NCBI GenBank assembly: GCA_963803575.1
Contig: CAWDMW010000002.1
Coordinates: forward strand, 186,001-250,000
Reading direction: 5' to 3'
Source of the DNA: CAWDMW01 sp963803575
GTDB taxonomy: Bacteria; Pseudomonadota; Alphaproteobacteria; Rickettsiales; UBA998
DNA length: 64,000 bases
The notes under the pieces are model-generated. The model saw nothing but the letters and a program-made list of their open reading frames with translations. It was not told the DNA's origin and made no database searches. The translations under genes were made by a program, and so were the position numbers. Positions 52,870 to 62,119 of the stretch are shown here, piece after piece; the stretch's first letter is position 1, and each line of letters starts with the position of its first letter.

Positions 52870-53313
52870 CTAAGCTTCATCCCCATACAACGCATGAGCG
52901 CGATCCTGAAAGGCTTGTACCATCTTTTGAGTGGCGCGTCCGAATAGCGCGCCAATCACTTTTTCCAACAGACGGCTTTTAAAGGCAAAATCAATATGGA
53001 AGTCAATCAGACAACCCGTATCCTGCGGGATCAATTGCCACTGGTTGGTTAAATGCTCGAAAGGCCCACGTTCCATCACCACATCAATGCTCAATGTTTC
53101 CGGATCACCCGTCACGCGGGAGACATAGCTTTCGCGTATATGCTTAAACGCAATCACTAACTCCCCTAAAAAAGCATCTTTTGACAGACGCGTTACCACA
53201 CGCGCTGCGCGGCACCAAGGAATAAACTCTGGATAGCGCTCAATATCCATCACCAGATCATAAATCTGCTGCGCTGTATAAGGTGAATATTCCTGAACAT
53301 GATAATGCGTCAT
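52870..53313 (-). CDS. RatA/COQ10-family START-domain protein
   Basis: A 147-residue protein with a polyketide-cyclase/START-like fold. It has HVQEYSPYTAQQIYDLVMDI with ERYPEFIPWCRAARVV, and RGPFEHLTNQWQL and FHIDFAFKSRLLEKVIGALF later. This is the COQ10/RatA family. Mitochondrial COQ10 binds ubiquinone and helps its delivery; E. coli RatA was described as a ribosome-association toxin. In alphaproteobacteria the ubiquinone-chaperone role is more likely. It lies 7 bp downstream of lipA. Confidence 0.88.
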   Translation of the reverse strand: MTHYHVQEYSPYTAQQIYDLVMDIERYPEFIPWCRAARVVTRLSKDAFLGELVIAFKHIRESYVSRVTGDPETLSIDVVMERGPFEHLTNQWQLIPQDTGCLIDFHIDFAFKSRLLEKVIGALFGRATQKMVQAFQDRAHALYGDEA

Positions 53314-53320
53314 AACAGCA

Positions 53321-54253
53321 TCAAGAAGCCTGTAATTGCGCTAACCGATTCGCACGCAACTGAGCAAAATCTTCACCCGCGTGGTAGGAAGAGCGCGTTA
53401 GAGGGCTGGCTGATACCATCAAAAATCCCTTTGCTTTGGCCATGCGCTTATAATAGCGAAACGTATCAGGCGTCACATATTCCTGCACTTTAGCGTGACG
53501 CGGCGTGGGTTGCAGATATTGCCCAATTGTAATAAAATCAATATCCGCCGAGCGCATATCATCCATCACCTGCAATACTTCCTCACGCGTTTCACCAAGC
53601 CCTACCATCAGTCCGGACTTGGTAAACATGGATGCATCCATATCCTTCACTTCTTTAAGCAAATTTAGCGAATGAAAATATCGCGCACCCGGACGAATCG
53701 ACTTATACAAGCGCGGCACTGTTTCAATGTTATGATTATAGACATCCGGTTGCGCGGCCACCACCACTTTCAGCGCGCCATCTTTGCGCAAGAAGTCCGG
53801 CGTTAAAATTTCAATCGTGGTTCCGGGTGATGTAGCACGTATCTTTGCAATACATTGAGCAAAATGTTCCGCCCCGCCATCAGGCAAATCATCCCGATCT
53901 ACCGAGGTAATCACCATATGATTCAACCCTAATTCTGCTGTCGCTGCTGCCAGATTATCCGGCTCATGCGGATCAAGCAAATCAGGGCGCCCTGTCTGAA
54001 TATTGCAAAACGCACACGCACGGGTACACACACTGCCCAGAATCATCACCGTTGCATGTTTCTTGCTCCAGCACTCCCCAATATTAGGGCAAGCCGCTTC
54101 TTCGCACACCGTATTAAGTTTCTTTTCACGCAACAAATCGCGCGTATTTTGATACTCCTTGGATACAGGCGCTTTCACACGTATCCAGTCAGGCTTGGGG
54201 AGAGGTGCAGTGGGTGAGGTAGTATGCTCTAAAAACGGGACAATATCAGTCAT
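53321..54253 (-). CDS. lipA: Lipoyl synthase
   Basis: A 310-residue radical-SAM enzyme that inserts two sulphurs into the octanoyl chain on lipoyl domains. The auxiliary cluster ligands are Cys 50, 55 and 61 (CEEAACPNIGEC), and the SAM cluster ligands are Cys 76, 80 and 83 (CTRACAFC). HMVITSVDRDDLPDGGAEHF and the C-terminal RSSYHAGEDF (Ser of the RSSYxA motif) are also intact. Length is normal. It is followed by ratA. Confidence 0.96.
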   Translation of the reverse strand: MTDIVPFLEHTTSPTAPLPKPDWIRVKAPVSKEYQNTRDLLREKKLNTVCEEAACPNIGECWSKKHATVMILGSVCTRACAFCNIQTGRPDLLDPHEPDNLAAATAELGLNHMVITSVDRDDLPDGGAEHFAQCIAKIRATSPGTTIEILTPDFLRKDGALKVVVAAQPDVYNHNIETVPRLYKSIRPGARYFHSLNLLKEVKDMDASMFTKSGLMVGLGETREEVLQVMDDMRSADIDFITIGQYLQPTPRHAKVQEYVTPDTFRYYKRMAKAKGFLMVSASPLTRSSYHAGEDFAQLRANRLAQLQAS

Positions 54254-54376
54254 GGGGTATAAGAATCAGTCAAAAATGGTCAGCAATGGAAGTTTACCAT
54301 TGTAATGTAGCGCAAAACTGATATAAAGCAATGTTTGATTGACCAAAACTCGTAAATTTAAAGGAGTCATAAGCGT

Positions 54377-54772
54377 ATGGCACGTGTCACTGTAGAAGAT
54401 TGCATAGAAGTTATCCCTAACCGCTTTGAACTGGTGGCCATTAGCGCCCAGCGTGCCAAACAGATTGCGTCCGGCGCACCCCTGACGCTGGATCGTGACA
54501 ATGACAAAGATGCAGTGGTTGCACTACGCGAAGTGGCAGAGCGTACCGTTGATCTGGCCGCACTGGAAGAAGAAGCCATCTCCTCTTATTCTACGTACAA
54601 AATGTCCGAATCACATACACTCGGTGATGATGAAGCAGAGCCGCAAGACGTGGAAGATGAAGAAATTGCCAATGCATTCGCCAACGAGCAGGTCGATGTA
54701 ACCGGCACCTCAGAGCATGAAGCCAAACACGCCATGTCCTTTATGGATATGGACGAAGATATTGACGATTAA
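54377..54772 (+). CDS. rpoZ: DNA-directed RNA polymerase omega subunit
   Basis: A 131-residue omega subunit. MARVTVEDCIEVIPNRFELV, then ISAQRAKQIASGAP and DKDAVVALREVAERTV, form the conserved core. The acidic C-terminal extension (about 80-131) is usual in alphaproteobacteria. A good Shine-Dalgarno (AAAGGAG) precedes the ATG. It stabilises beta-prime and assembly of RNA polymerase and mediates ppGpp sensitivity in some bacteria. Confidence 0.95.
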   Translation: MARVTVEDCIEVIPNRFELVAISAQRAKQIASGAPLTLDRDNDKDAVVALREVAERTVDLAALEEEAISSYSTYKMSESHTLGDDEAEPQDVEDEEIANAFANEQVDVTGTSEHEAKHAMSFMDMDEDIDD

Positions 54773-54845
54773 GCACTTTTTTCGCAAGCCACGTTCAAAT
54801 GGCTTGACATAAACACTGTATCACGTAAAAGTGAAGGCTGTTCTT

Positions 54846-54851
54846 TATAAT
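54846..54851 (+). promoter_or_regulatory. Consensus -10 hexamer, leaderless layout
   Basis: TATAAT lies 8 nt before the ATG at 54860. A good TTGACA is at 54804-54809 but the spacing is too large (36 bp) to pair with it. There is no Shine-Dalgarno for the small gene. Confidence 0.35.
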
Positions 54852-54859
54852 ATAGCTAT

Positions 54860-55030
54860 ATGCTTAACAAAAAAAGCGCACGCTTTATGACTCTGGCTGT
54901 TCTATCAGCAGCCGTCACGAAGACTGCCTTGCCATTCATATTCGTATTCGTTGTGATCTTCCTGGTTGTTTCAATAGCCTTCTATTGGGTTGCAAGTATA
55001 ATCGAGAGCTTTTTCGAAAGCAGAAAATAA
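54860..55030 (+). CDS. 56-residue membrane protein (unrecognised)
   Basis: A short frame from the ATG at 54860 to TAA at 55028-55030. MLNKKSARFMTLAVLSAAVT is followed by one long hydrophobic helix (LPFIFVFVVIFLVVSIAFYW) and a charged end (SIIESFFESRK). An intrinsic terminator follows 6 bp later, and a -10 hexamer precedes it, so it looks like a complete transcription unit. It is too short for most gene finders. No family recognised. Confidence 0.55.
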   Translation: MLNKKSARFMTLAVLSAAVTKTALPFIFVFVVIFLVVSIAFYWVASIIESFFESRK

Positions 55031-55036
55031 CCCCCT

Positions 55037-55073
55037 CCCTGTGCAGTTGCCGTCAACTTACAGGGATTTTTTT
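55037..55073 (+). terminator. Intrinsic terminator
   Basis: CCCTG (55037-55041) pairs with CAGGG (55061-55065), with an inner AGTTG/CAACT stem, followed by A and seven T. It closes the rpoZ/small-membrane-protein region. Confidence 0.85.
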
Positions 55074-55196
55074 GCAATCGACCCCATAACACTATCACGT
55101 TAAACTATTATTCGAATTACGGGATACAAAGGTTTATATCCCGTAATCATTATGTTATATTATTATCAACATAAATAACCTTAAACATATCTATCT

Positions 55197-56417
55197 ATGA
55201 GCGAGTTTACCCAAGACATTCAACATAGGCAAGATGCTAAAACGATTATCAGCCAAATGATTGCTGAAGAGCTGATACTTCAGGGAGACCTACCTGTCGA
55301 TGCTTATGATCCAAACAGCATACGGGCAAATCTCTACGCCCATGACCCTACGCAAGACGAAACCATCACGCGTCCTGCCTGGGAAGTCTGCTTATATGTC
55401 AAAAATGATACGCTTGATGTGTCACCCGAAGCCATGCAGCAGGCGATACAAAACGCTGCTATGCATATACCAGCACTTGCAGACCATTTTCATGACGCTT
55501 CTTCTCTTACCTCACCAGACGAGGTGCGGCAATTGATGCAAGACTTCACACAGTCGGCTCGTGTGTCTCCTGAAGATGCCCACATGTTAGAAACATGGCT
55601 TGAACAACAATCATCAGGTACTACAAGGCTTGAACATTCTGGCCATAATGAAAGCGTGTACATGCGAATCAAGCCAGACATAGATGCAACCGAACTTTAT
55701 CAGGATGTTGTAGGTAGAGAAGACGCTATTATGGCAACCATTCTGGAACGTGCCACGCAATTAACGGACAAAACGGGGCAACCTGTATTGACTCAACAAG
55801 AACTGCAACAATTATCTGATGAGCAGATGGAGATCACGTTGCATGTCTCTTCAGACAATACACATTCGGCTCTTGCTATTAGTGTAATGAATGAAGAGTA
55901 TCAAATGCATCCTGACCATGCATTACACTCCACATCTGTGCTGGCAAAATTATCTCAGGATGAGCGCGAAACCTTACTCAGTGATGCACTGGCTGTTCAT
56001 AGCCCGACAGCCTACCCATTACTTGCCAGCCCCGGGCAGGTACATCAGAATGTTGAAGCGGTTGCACAGCAACAGGGCATAGATGCAACAGCATTACTAA
56101 GCACCAGTCAATTGCAGTCCACTCCCGACACACCACTCCTGCCTGAGCTTATCGTGCGCGATCATTCAGACAAAGGGTACACCACCATGAAAATGGAATT
56201 TGCCCTCCCTTACGGCACGGATCTGGGCGCAGTAATTGAGGATGTTATCACATACGGGCATAAAGCGGAACAGAATCGCCACATGTCAGGCGCGGATGCG
56301 AGCATAGAGAAAATTCTCTCAAACCACCTGCCCGGCACCATCCTGGGCGCCGGAGACATCACCTACAATATGCCCATCACTCAAAAAGCCGCGCAACCCG
56401 CCATGGCGATGGTTTAA
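55197..56417 (+). CDS. Unknown protein, intact member of a local paralogous pair
   Basis: A 406-residue cytoplasmic protein beginning MSEFTQDIQHRQDAKTIISQ. It contains alternating helical and strand sections. Near the middle is EDAIMATILERATQLTDKTG; the C-terminal half has LSQDERETLLSDALAVHSPT and a strand-rich end with FALPYGTDLGAVIEDVITYG and GDITYNMPITQKAA. I recognise no family. The gene at 57000-59022 is its paralogue, with about half of the positions alike, but broken. AT-rich upstream DNA (55074-55196) probably holds the promoter. Confidence 0.7.
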   Translation: MSEFTQDIQHRQDAKTIISQMIAEELILQGDLPVDAYDPNSIRANLYAHDPTQDETITRPAWEVCLYVKNDTLDVSPEAMQQAIQNAAMHIPALADHFHDASSLTSPDEVRQLMQDFTQSARVSPEDAHMLETWLEQQSSGTTRLEHSGHNESVYMRIKPDIDATELYQDVVGREDAIMATILERATQLTDKTGQPVLTQQELQQLSDEQMEITLHVSSDNTHSALAISVMNEEYQMHPDHALHSTSVLAKLSQDERETLLSDALAVHSPTAYPLLASPGQVHQNVEAVAQQQGIDATALLSTSQLQSTPDTPLLPELIVRDHSDKGYTTMKMEFALPYGTDLGAVIEDVITYGHKAEQNRHMSGADASIEKILSNHLPGTILGAGDITYNMPITQKAAQPAMAMV

Positions 56418-56646
56418 GGCGCAATTGTCATGGTGATAAGCGGTACTTTATAGAATTTCTCATTAAAAGGCGGCAAACTTAAAGAATTGTTCTGATAAAT
56501 GAATTTTACTGTTGCCAGTGATCTTATTAAGATGCTAAAAGAACAGCGAACTTCTTTTATAGCACATGCTAACCTTATATAGCTTTTGCGAATACGTTTA
56601 GTATTACGCATAAAATAAGTTCACGTTGTTTATTTCTTTTGAAAAC

Positions 56647-56883
56647 ATGACTCGTTACAAAGTTGAAAAGATTAACATCGGTGGCGAAACAAAATTCAGA
56701 GCAATGCAGGACACAGGGTTCCTAAACACCTTTGTGTTAGTGCCTGGAAATTTCGAATACTACGATACTCGTGACGAAGCGCAATCAGTTTGTGCTCAGG
56801 AAGCGGTTGCTAATAACGCTGCTGCTGAAGAGGACATAGAAGCTCGACAAGAAGAGCTTCGGAAGCTCTTGGCTAGCTCATAG
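56647..56883 (+). CDS. Small unknown protein
   Basis: A 78-residue protein from the ATG at 56647 (a TTG at 56626 is also in frame). MTRYKVEKINIGGETKFRAM and FNTFVLVPGNFEYYDTRDE-like strands suggest a compact beta domain, then a helical, acidic C-terminus (AAAEEDIEARQEELRKLLAS). It lies between the two paralogues at 55197 and 57000. No Shine-Dalgarno is obvious. The 229-bp gap before it (56418-56646) holds no other gene that I can support. Confidence 0.5.
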   Translation: MTRYKVEKINIGGETKFRAMQDTGFLNTFVLVPGNFEYYDTRDEAQSVCAQEAVANNAAAEEDIEARQEELRKLLASS

Positions 56884-57553
56884 AGCTTTAGTGACAAGAA
56901 GATGGCTAGTACCCGCCAAAGTCGCCATCCACCTTTCATGTAGGCATAGCATTAATATTACGCTACACTAATTTAAAGTTATTAACATTGGATATAAGGA
57001 TGACCCAACTTACTGAAGCCATACATACCAGACGGCGGGCTGAGGCCATTTTGAGTGAAATGGTGAGGGAAGAGTTGATTCTTCAGGGTTCGGCTTCCAT
57101 GGACGATCCATCACTACATGACATACACATATTTGCCACCGCTGCCGATCCCAAAGAAGATGCTACCGTTACGCTTCCTGAGTGGAATTTATATCTATCC
57201 ATTGATAATGTCGATGTTGATATGGAAGCTGTGCAAAATGCTATGCATCAGGCTGTTATGCGCGTGCCTATGCTGGCAGAACAGTTTCATCACCCTGTTG
57301 GACCCACACCACTTAGCAGCACACGTGCCTTAATGGATACCTTGCATTGCAGACGCACAGATGCCACAAGCAACATCTGATACATTAACAGCGTGGCTAG
57401 AGTTACATGCATCCGAGGTGCCAGCGGTCAAGCTAAGAACATCTGTTAAAAATGAATCTGTCACCACAAGCATTGCATTGCAGCCAGAGCATCAGGAAGA
57501 ATCTGCTGCCATGAGTAAAGCACTGCTGGAAAGCCTTGGTGGGAAAGAACATG

Positions 57554-58306
57554 GGAACTGTTTCATTAGCATAGTTTATATGATATAGTATTTCTGCAAT
57601 TGCAAGGAGGTGTTATGTATTGTTCACGCTGTGGTTCGACGGCTTGTTTCAAGAATGGTAAGATGCGAGGCAAGCAGCGTTTTCGCTGCAAGGGTTGTGG
57701 ATATAACTTCACGAACTCGCATGGTCGCGGCTATCCCCCTGCATTAAAGTTGCAGGCATTTCAGTTGTATACAGAGAATATGGGTATACGAAGCATTGCC
57801 AGATTTCTGGGTGTCAGCCCCTCTACGGTGATGCATTGGCTGCGCGATGAAGGTCGTGATATAATGGCTAAAATCAAGAATTCACTGCCCGATGCACTGC
57901 CTCCGCAGGACATTATTGAGATTGATGAGATGTGGCATTACACCCAAAAAAACGCCGAAAATTATGGGTATGGGTTGCTGTATCTCGCCTCACACGACGC
58001 ATTCTCGCCATCGAAATTGGCTCTCGTGGCGCTAAAACGCTGAAGCGACTCTGGGCAAAGTTGGCGCATCTCAGGCCTTTTTGCGTGGCAACAGACGAGT
58101 GGAAGGTTTACCAGAAAATCATTCCAAAAAAATTGCTTATACAAACAAAAAAACTCACCTCAACTGTAGAATCCGTCAATGGTCAGATCCGAAACTACCT
58201 TGCTAGATTCAATCGCAAAACAAAACGATACTCAAAATCACCCGAAATGGTCGAAACTTCACTGTACATGCTGTGGGTACAAAAACTATGCTAATACAAC
58301 AGTACC
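57554..58306 (+). mobile_element. IS1-family insertion sequence, copy 2
   Basis: A 753-bp element nearly identical to copy 1 at 21838-22590, in the same orientation. AGAACATG is directly repeated at 57546-57553 and 58307-58314, a perfect 8-bp target duplication. It interrupts the paralogous gene at 57000-59022. Conservation of both ends and of the transposase frames indicates recent transposition. Confidence 0.95.
57615..58294 (+). CDS. IS1-family transposase (copy 2), -1 frameshift product
   Basis: Frame A runs 57615-58043 and frame B to 58294; the A AAA AAC heptamer lies at 57947-57953. The translated protein is the same as in copy 1: N-terminal zinc finger, helix-turn-helix and DDE catalytic residues. 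The Shine-Dalgarno AAGGAGG precedes the ATG by 4 nt. Confidence 0.9.
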
Positions 58307-59069
58307 AGAACATGCTATAGCCGCCAGCATTTATCAACAGGCGGCCACCTTAACCGATGATGCAGGTAACCCAACCTTTACGCCAGACGAACTGCAACAG
58401 CTTTCGCACGAAGTCGTAACAATATCCCCAGTGACAGTGAAAGACGGCACAGACCCTACGCGCGTGAGAGTTAGTCTGTCTAATACGGATTACGCAGAAT
58501 ATGGAGAAGGCCGTCTTCAACGCACTTCCGTACTGGCCGCTTTAACCAATGCAGGAACGTGAAACATTATTAACCGATGCACTAGCGCAGCATAGCTCTG
58601 TGGCTTACACATTGCTTGCAAGTCCTGAGCAGGTACGTCAGGATATAACACACATCGCAAGCCAGCATGATGGTTTAGACATAACAGCCCTGCGCGATAC
58701 AAGCCAGTTGCAATCAGCGCAACAAGGCGAACCATTGCCAACGCTGGAGGTATCCCTATACCCGCAAGATGGGTACACCATGATGAACTTGCCCCTAACG
58801 CTACCTTACGGCACTGATCTGGACGCAGTTATAGAGGACGTGATTATACAGGGATACGATCAGGAAACAGCGTTAAATGACCGCCGCATATCAACCATTC
58901 GTGCCGATGCCATAGATACGCATCATCAGGATCAGCCCAGTACCATTCTGGGCACTGGTGACATCACCTACGATATGCCCATTACCCAAAAAGCTGCACC
59001 GCCGATGATAGCGATGATGTAAAACATTCTGGATTGCACACTAGCTGCATCGCCGTTATAACAGGATGT

Positions 59070-60173
59070 ATGACATCATCGCAGGACTGCCCACTTCTTC
59101 CCATTCTTCATGAACGCATTCAGGCGCACGGCGCATTGACGGTTGCTGACTATATGGAGCTGGCGCTTGGGCATCCGCAACATGGCTATTATATGGCACG
59201 TGATCCACTGGGAGAGCATGGGGATTTTGTGACTGCACCGGAAATTTCGCAAATCTTTGGTGAATTAATGGGCGCATGGCTGGCCGCTATGTGGCAAATG
59301 CTGGGTGAGCGCGAAATGGTGCTGGTGGAACTTGGTGGCGGACGCGGCACATTAATGAGCGATGCACTACGCGCCACGCGCCATGTGGCAGGCTTTCATG
59401 AATCACTGGTCATCACCATGGTTGATAGCAGCCCGACATTGCGCCGTTTTCAGCGTGCTGTGCTGGCCGGGCATCATCCGCGCATGGTATGGCAACCGAA
59501 TCTGGAGAATTTGCCCGACCTGCCGCTACTCTTTGTAGCCAACGAATTCTTTGATGCGCTGCCTATACGGCAATATGTAAAGACGCCTACCGGATTGCAG
59601 GAACGCTTCATTACGCTGGGTGAGAATAATGCGCTAACGTTTGTGACCCAGGCAACAGGGTTGCAACTTGTGAAAGGTGGTACTCACGTCATAGATGAGA
59701 GTCAGGACGAACAGATCATTGAGTCCAGCCCTGCCAGCCGGCAAGTGGTGGATCAGTTAGGCGCACATATGGCAGAATATGGCGGTGCAGGGCTGGTGAT
59801 TGATTACGGCTACACAGGCAATAGTCGCGGCAATACGCTGCAAGCGGTACGCAAACATGGTTTCTGGCCAGTGCTGGAACAGCCCGGGCAAGCAGACATC
59901 ACTGCGCACGTAGCCTTTGATGCATTGGCCGAAACCTTCAATGAACATGGTGTTGTCACCTCCCCCATCACACCGCAAGGGGATTTCCTTCAGGCCATTG
60001 GTGGTGAAACGCGCTTAGATATGCTGATGCAGGAAAGCAACGATGAGCAGGGACAAACCTTATATGATGGCTATGAGCGGCTGGTGAGTCCCCAACAAAT
60101 GGGTGAGCTGTTTAAAGTGATGGGCGTATGTAGCGATGACGACGTTACCATGCCCGGACTGGCGCATGACTGA
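59070..60173 (+). CDS. MidA/NDUFAF7-family SAM-dependent methyltransferase
   Basis: A 367-residue enzyme of COG1565. The start at 59070 has AGGA upstream. It begins with PLLPILHERIQAHGALTVAD and has HPQHGYYMARDPLGEHGDFV with TAPEISQIFGELMGAWL. The SAM loop is LVELGGGRGTLMSDALR, and VANEFFDALPIRQ follows. The mitochondrial member NDUFAF7 methylates an arginine of complex I subunit NDUFS2; the bacterial target is presumed similar (NuoD) but not shown. It overlaps pgeF by 8 bp. Confidence 0.9.
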   Translation: MTSSQDCPLLPILHERIQAHGALTVADYMELALGHPQHGYYMARDPLGEHGDFVTAPEISQIFGELMGAWLAAMWQMLGEREMVLVELGGGRGTLMSDALRATRHVAGFHESLVITMVDSSPTLRRFQRAVLAGHHPRMVWQPNLENLPDLPLLFVANEFFDALPIRQYVKTPTGLQERFITLGENNALTFVTQATGLQLVKGGTHVIDESQDEQIIESSPASRQVVDQLGAHMAEYGGAGLVIDYGYTGNSRGNTLQAVRKHGFWPVLEQPGQADITAHVAFDALAETFNEHGVVTSPITPQGDFLQAIGGETRLDMLMQESNDEQGQTLYDGYERLVSPQQMGELFKVMGVCSDDDVTMPGLAHD

Positions 60174-60939
60174 CTTGCAGCCTGTTACTTCCCCATTACT
60201 CACTACACCTCATGGATTTTTCACCCGTCAGGGAGGTATTAGCGAAGGCGTCTATGCATCGCTAAACGTAGCTCTCGGCTCGCAGGATAACCCACAACAC
60301 ATCACAGAAAATCGCCGCCGGGTCGCAGCATCTTTTGGTCAGCCTGTTGAGAAACTCTGCACATTGTCACAAATCCATGGTAAGCGCTGCGTGATACTGG
60401 ACAGCCCCCCTGCTGCTACCATTCAGGCTGATGCATGTGTGACTACCGCGCCAGAACTGATGATCGGCATCCTCACCGCAGATTGTGTGCCCGTGTTATT
60501 CTATGACCCATCAGCGCGCGTCATTGGTGCAGCACATGCCGGATGGAAGGGCGCACTGGCCGGAATTATTCAGGAAACCATCACCTGCATGACGCAATGC
60601 GGTACAGACCCCTCCAACATTATCGCTGTGCAAGGCGCATCCATTGCCCAGTCCAGCTATGAAGTTGGCGCAGATTTCCACGCACAATTCCTTGACGCTG
60701 ATGCAGCCAATGCTGCCTTCTTCATCCCCTCACCAGATCGCCCGCAAACCCATTATTGCTATGATAATGTCGCTTACGTGCGTGCAACACTCATGGCATG
60801 CGACATCCAGCGTTACGACCATATTGCACATGATACCTATCACAGGGAATCCCATTATTTCAGCTATCGCCGCGCAACCCACCGCAATGAACCCGACTAT
60901 GGCCGCCAGATTTCCGCCATTATGTTAAGCGCGAATTAA
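60166..60939 (+). CDS. pgeF: Peptidoglycan editing factor PgeF (laccase-domain purine nucleoside phosphorylase)
   Basis: A 257-residue protein from the ATG at 60166, inside the midA stop region. HGFFTRQGGISEGVYASLNV, the zinc-ligand segments LSQIHGKRC (His) and LTADCVPVLFYDP (Cys), and GAAHAGWKGALAGI (His) are the hallmarks of the DUF152/YfiH family. Members remove L-Ser-containing precursors from cell-wall synthesis and also act on purine nucleosides. The midA-pgeF order is common in alphaproteobacteria. Confidence 0.9.
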   Translation: MTDLQPVTSPLLTTPHGFFTRQGGISEGVYASLNVALGSQDNPQHITENRRRVAASFGQPVEKLCTLSQIHGKRCVILDSPPAATIQADACVTTAPELMIGILTADCVPVLFYDPSARVIGAAHAGWKGALAGIIQETITCMTQCGTDPSNIIAVQGASIAQSSYEVGADFHAQFLDADAANAAFFIPSPDRPQTHYCYDNVAYVRATLMACDIQRYDHIAHDTYHRESHYFSYRRATHRNEPDYGRQISAIMLSAN

Positions 60940-61119
60940 GCGTATTGCGATATAGAACATGATATCAGTAAAGTGCCAACACCCTAGTTTCTCTTGAAAT
61001 TCCCTCTTACGCTCAATCGTTAGTATCTGAGGGACTTTTAAATGCAAACTAACAAAAACATGTTTTGTGCCTTACATTCATTTTGAATCATACAAAAATC
61101 CCAGATTTGTGTTTTGTTG

Positions 61120-61125
61120 TATAAT
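61120..61125 (+). promoter_or_regulatory. Possible -10 element upstream of the uracil-DNA glycosylase gene
   Basis: TATAAT is preceded by TTG, giving a partial extended -10. It lies 39 nt before the ATG. The intergenic stretch 60940-61164 contains no gene. A -35 element at the right distance is not evident. Confidence 0.3.
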
Positions 61126-61164
61126 GCGCTATAGTGGCGACTTGATGAACAACGACACGGGTTT

Positions 61165-62001
61165 ATGAGTGATACGTTAGAGGCGCACGCGCTGGCTGCT
61201 TTGGAATGGTACCATATGGCTGGAATTACAGAAGCACTGGCGACTGAACCACAAAACCATATGCTACGCGCGCGCATGGCGAATGACGCGCTAATTCAAC
61301 AGCGCCAAGCATCGAAACAACCAAAAGCTCAACCGCCCAAACCTCCTCCCTCCTCTGCTGCACCTCTACCAGCTCTGGCGTTCAACCAGTCAGAGGCTAT
61401 TGCACAAGCGCAAACACTGGCAAATGGTGCAGATACATTGGAAGCACTATACGAAGCGATACGTGGCTTTGATGGTTGTGCGCTGAAGAAAACCGCACGC
61501 AATACCGTCACGCATGATGGCTACGGCGAGCAGCCTCGCGTTATGGTGATTGGCGAAGCACCCGGGGCAGATGAAGACCGCCAGGGTATCCCGTTTTGTG
61601 GAGTCAGCGGGCAACTGCTCGACAAGATGCTGGGTTCCATCCACCTGTCACGCGATAAGAATATCTACGTCACCAACATGGTGTTTTGGCGACCCCCGGG
61701 TAATCGCAACCCAACAGCCGAAGAACTGGCCGTATGCCGTCCGTTTGTACGTCGTCATATCGCACTGGTTCAACCCTCCATGTTGTTGCTGGTTGGAGGC
61801 ATTGCAGCAAAAGAGATGTTGCAGGTGAATGTCGGTATTACCAAACTGCGGGGGCAATGGCATCGTGATCCTGATCATACTGATCTGCCAGTACTCGCAA
61901 CCCTTCACCCTTCATACCTGCTACGTCAGCCAGCACAAAAAAAGCACGCATGGCATGATATGCTCATGCTAAATACTTTTATTAGAAAATCAATAGGTTA
62001 G
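61165..62001 (+). CDS. Uracil-DNA glycosylase family protein (family 4/5 type)
   Basis: A 278-residue protein. A Pro/Ala-rich N-terminal 70 residues precede the UDG domain. It has MVIGEAPGADEDRQGIPFCG (motif A, GEAPGxxED), GQLLDKMLGSI and TNMVFWRPPGNRNP. Motif B is in LATLHPSYLLRQP. The Cys in FDGCALKKTARN and VCRPF could be Fe-S cluster ligands. One usual cluster Cys (CxLC) is replaced by Lys, as in many alphaproteobacterial members. It removes uracil from DNA in base-excision repair. Confidence 0.9.
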   Translation: MSDTLEAHALAALEWYHMAGITEALATEPQNHMLRARMANDALIQQRQASKQPKAQPPKPPPSSAAPLPALAFNQSEAIAQAQTLANGADTLEALYEAIRGFDGCALKKTARNTVTHDGYGEQPRVMVIGEAPGADEDRQGIPFCGVSGQLLDKMLGSIHLSRDKNIYVTNMVFWRPPGNRNPTAEELAVCRPFVRRHIALVQPSMLLLVGGIAAKEMLQVNVGITKLRGQWHRDPDHTDLPVLATLHPSYLLRQPAQKKHAWHDMLMLNTFIRKSIG

Positions 62002-62119
62002 CACGCACGCTATTATTTCCACACGGACAGCATTTATATCAAATGCAAGAAAAACTTGTAATATGGTTTTAAATTTAATATATTAGGCACTCGCTGTGGT
62101 ATTAACAACACGGAAATAT

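Larger units (their letters stand above)
57000..59022 (+). pseudogene. Paralogue of the 55197 gene, broken by an IS1 copy and two frameshifts
   Basis: From ATG 57000, the protein matches the intact paralogue (RRRAEAILSEMVREELILQG against DAKTIISQMIAEELILQGD) to about 57345, where the frame shifts. The second frame (TLTAWLELHASEVPAVKLR) runs to the IS1 copy at 57554. Removing the IS and one 8-bp duplicate restores LLESLGGKEHAIAASIYQQ. A second shift near 58550 leads to the last frame (QERETLLTDALAQHSSVAYT), which ends GDITYDMPITQKAAPPM at 59022. The gene is dead unless recently interrupted; divergence from the intact copy shows that it was functional before. Confidence 0.85.

Noticed and set aside
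54804..54851. TTGACA with TATAAT after rpoZ as one promoter
   Set aside because: The spacing is 36 bp, too long for a sigma-70 promoter, so only the -10 hexamer was kept.
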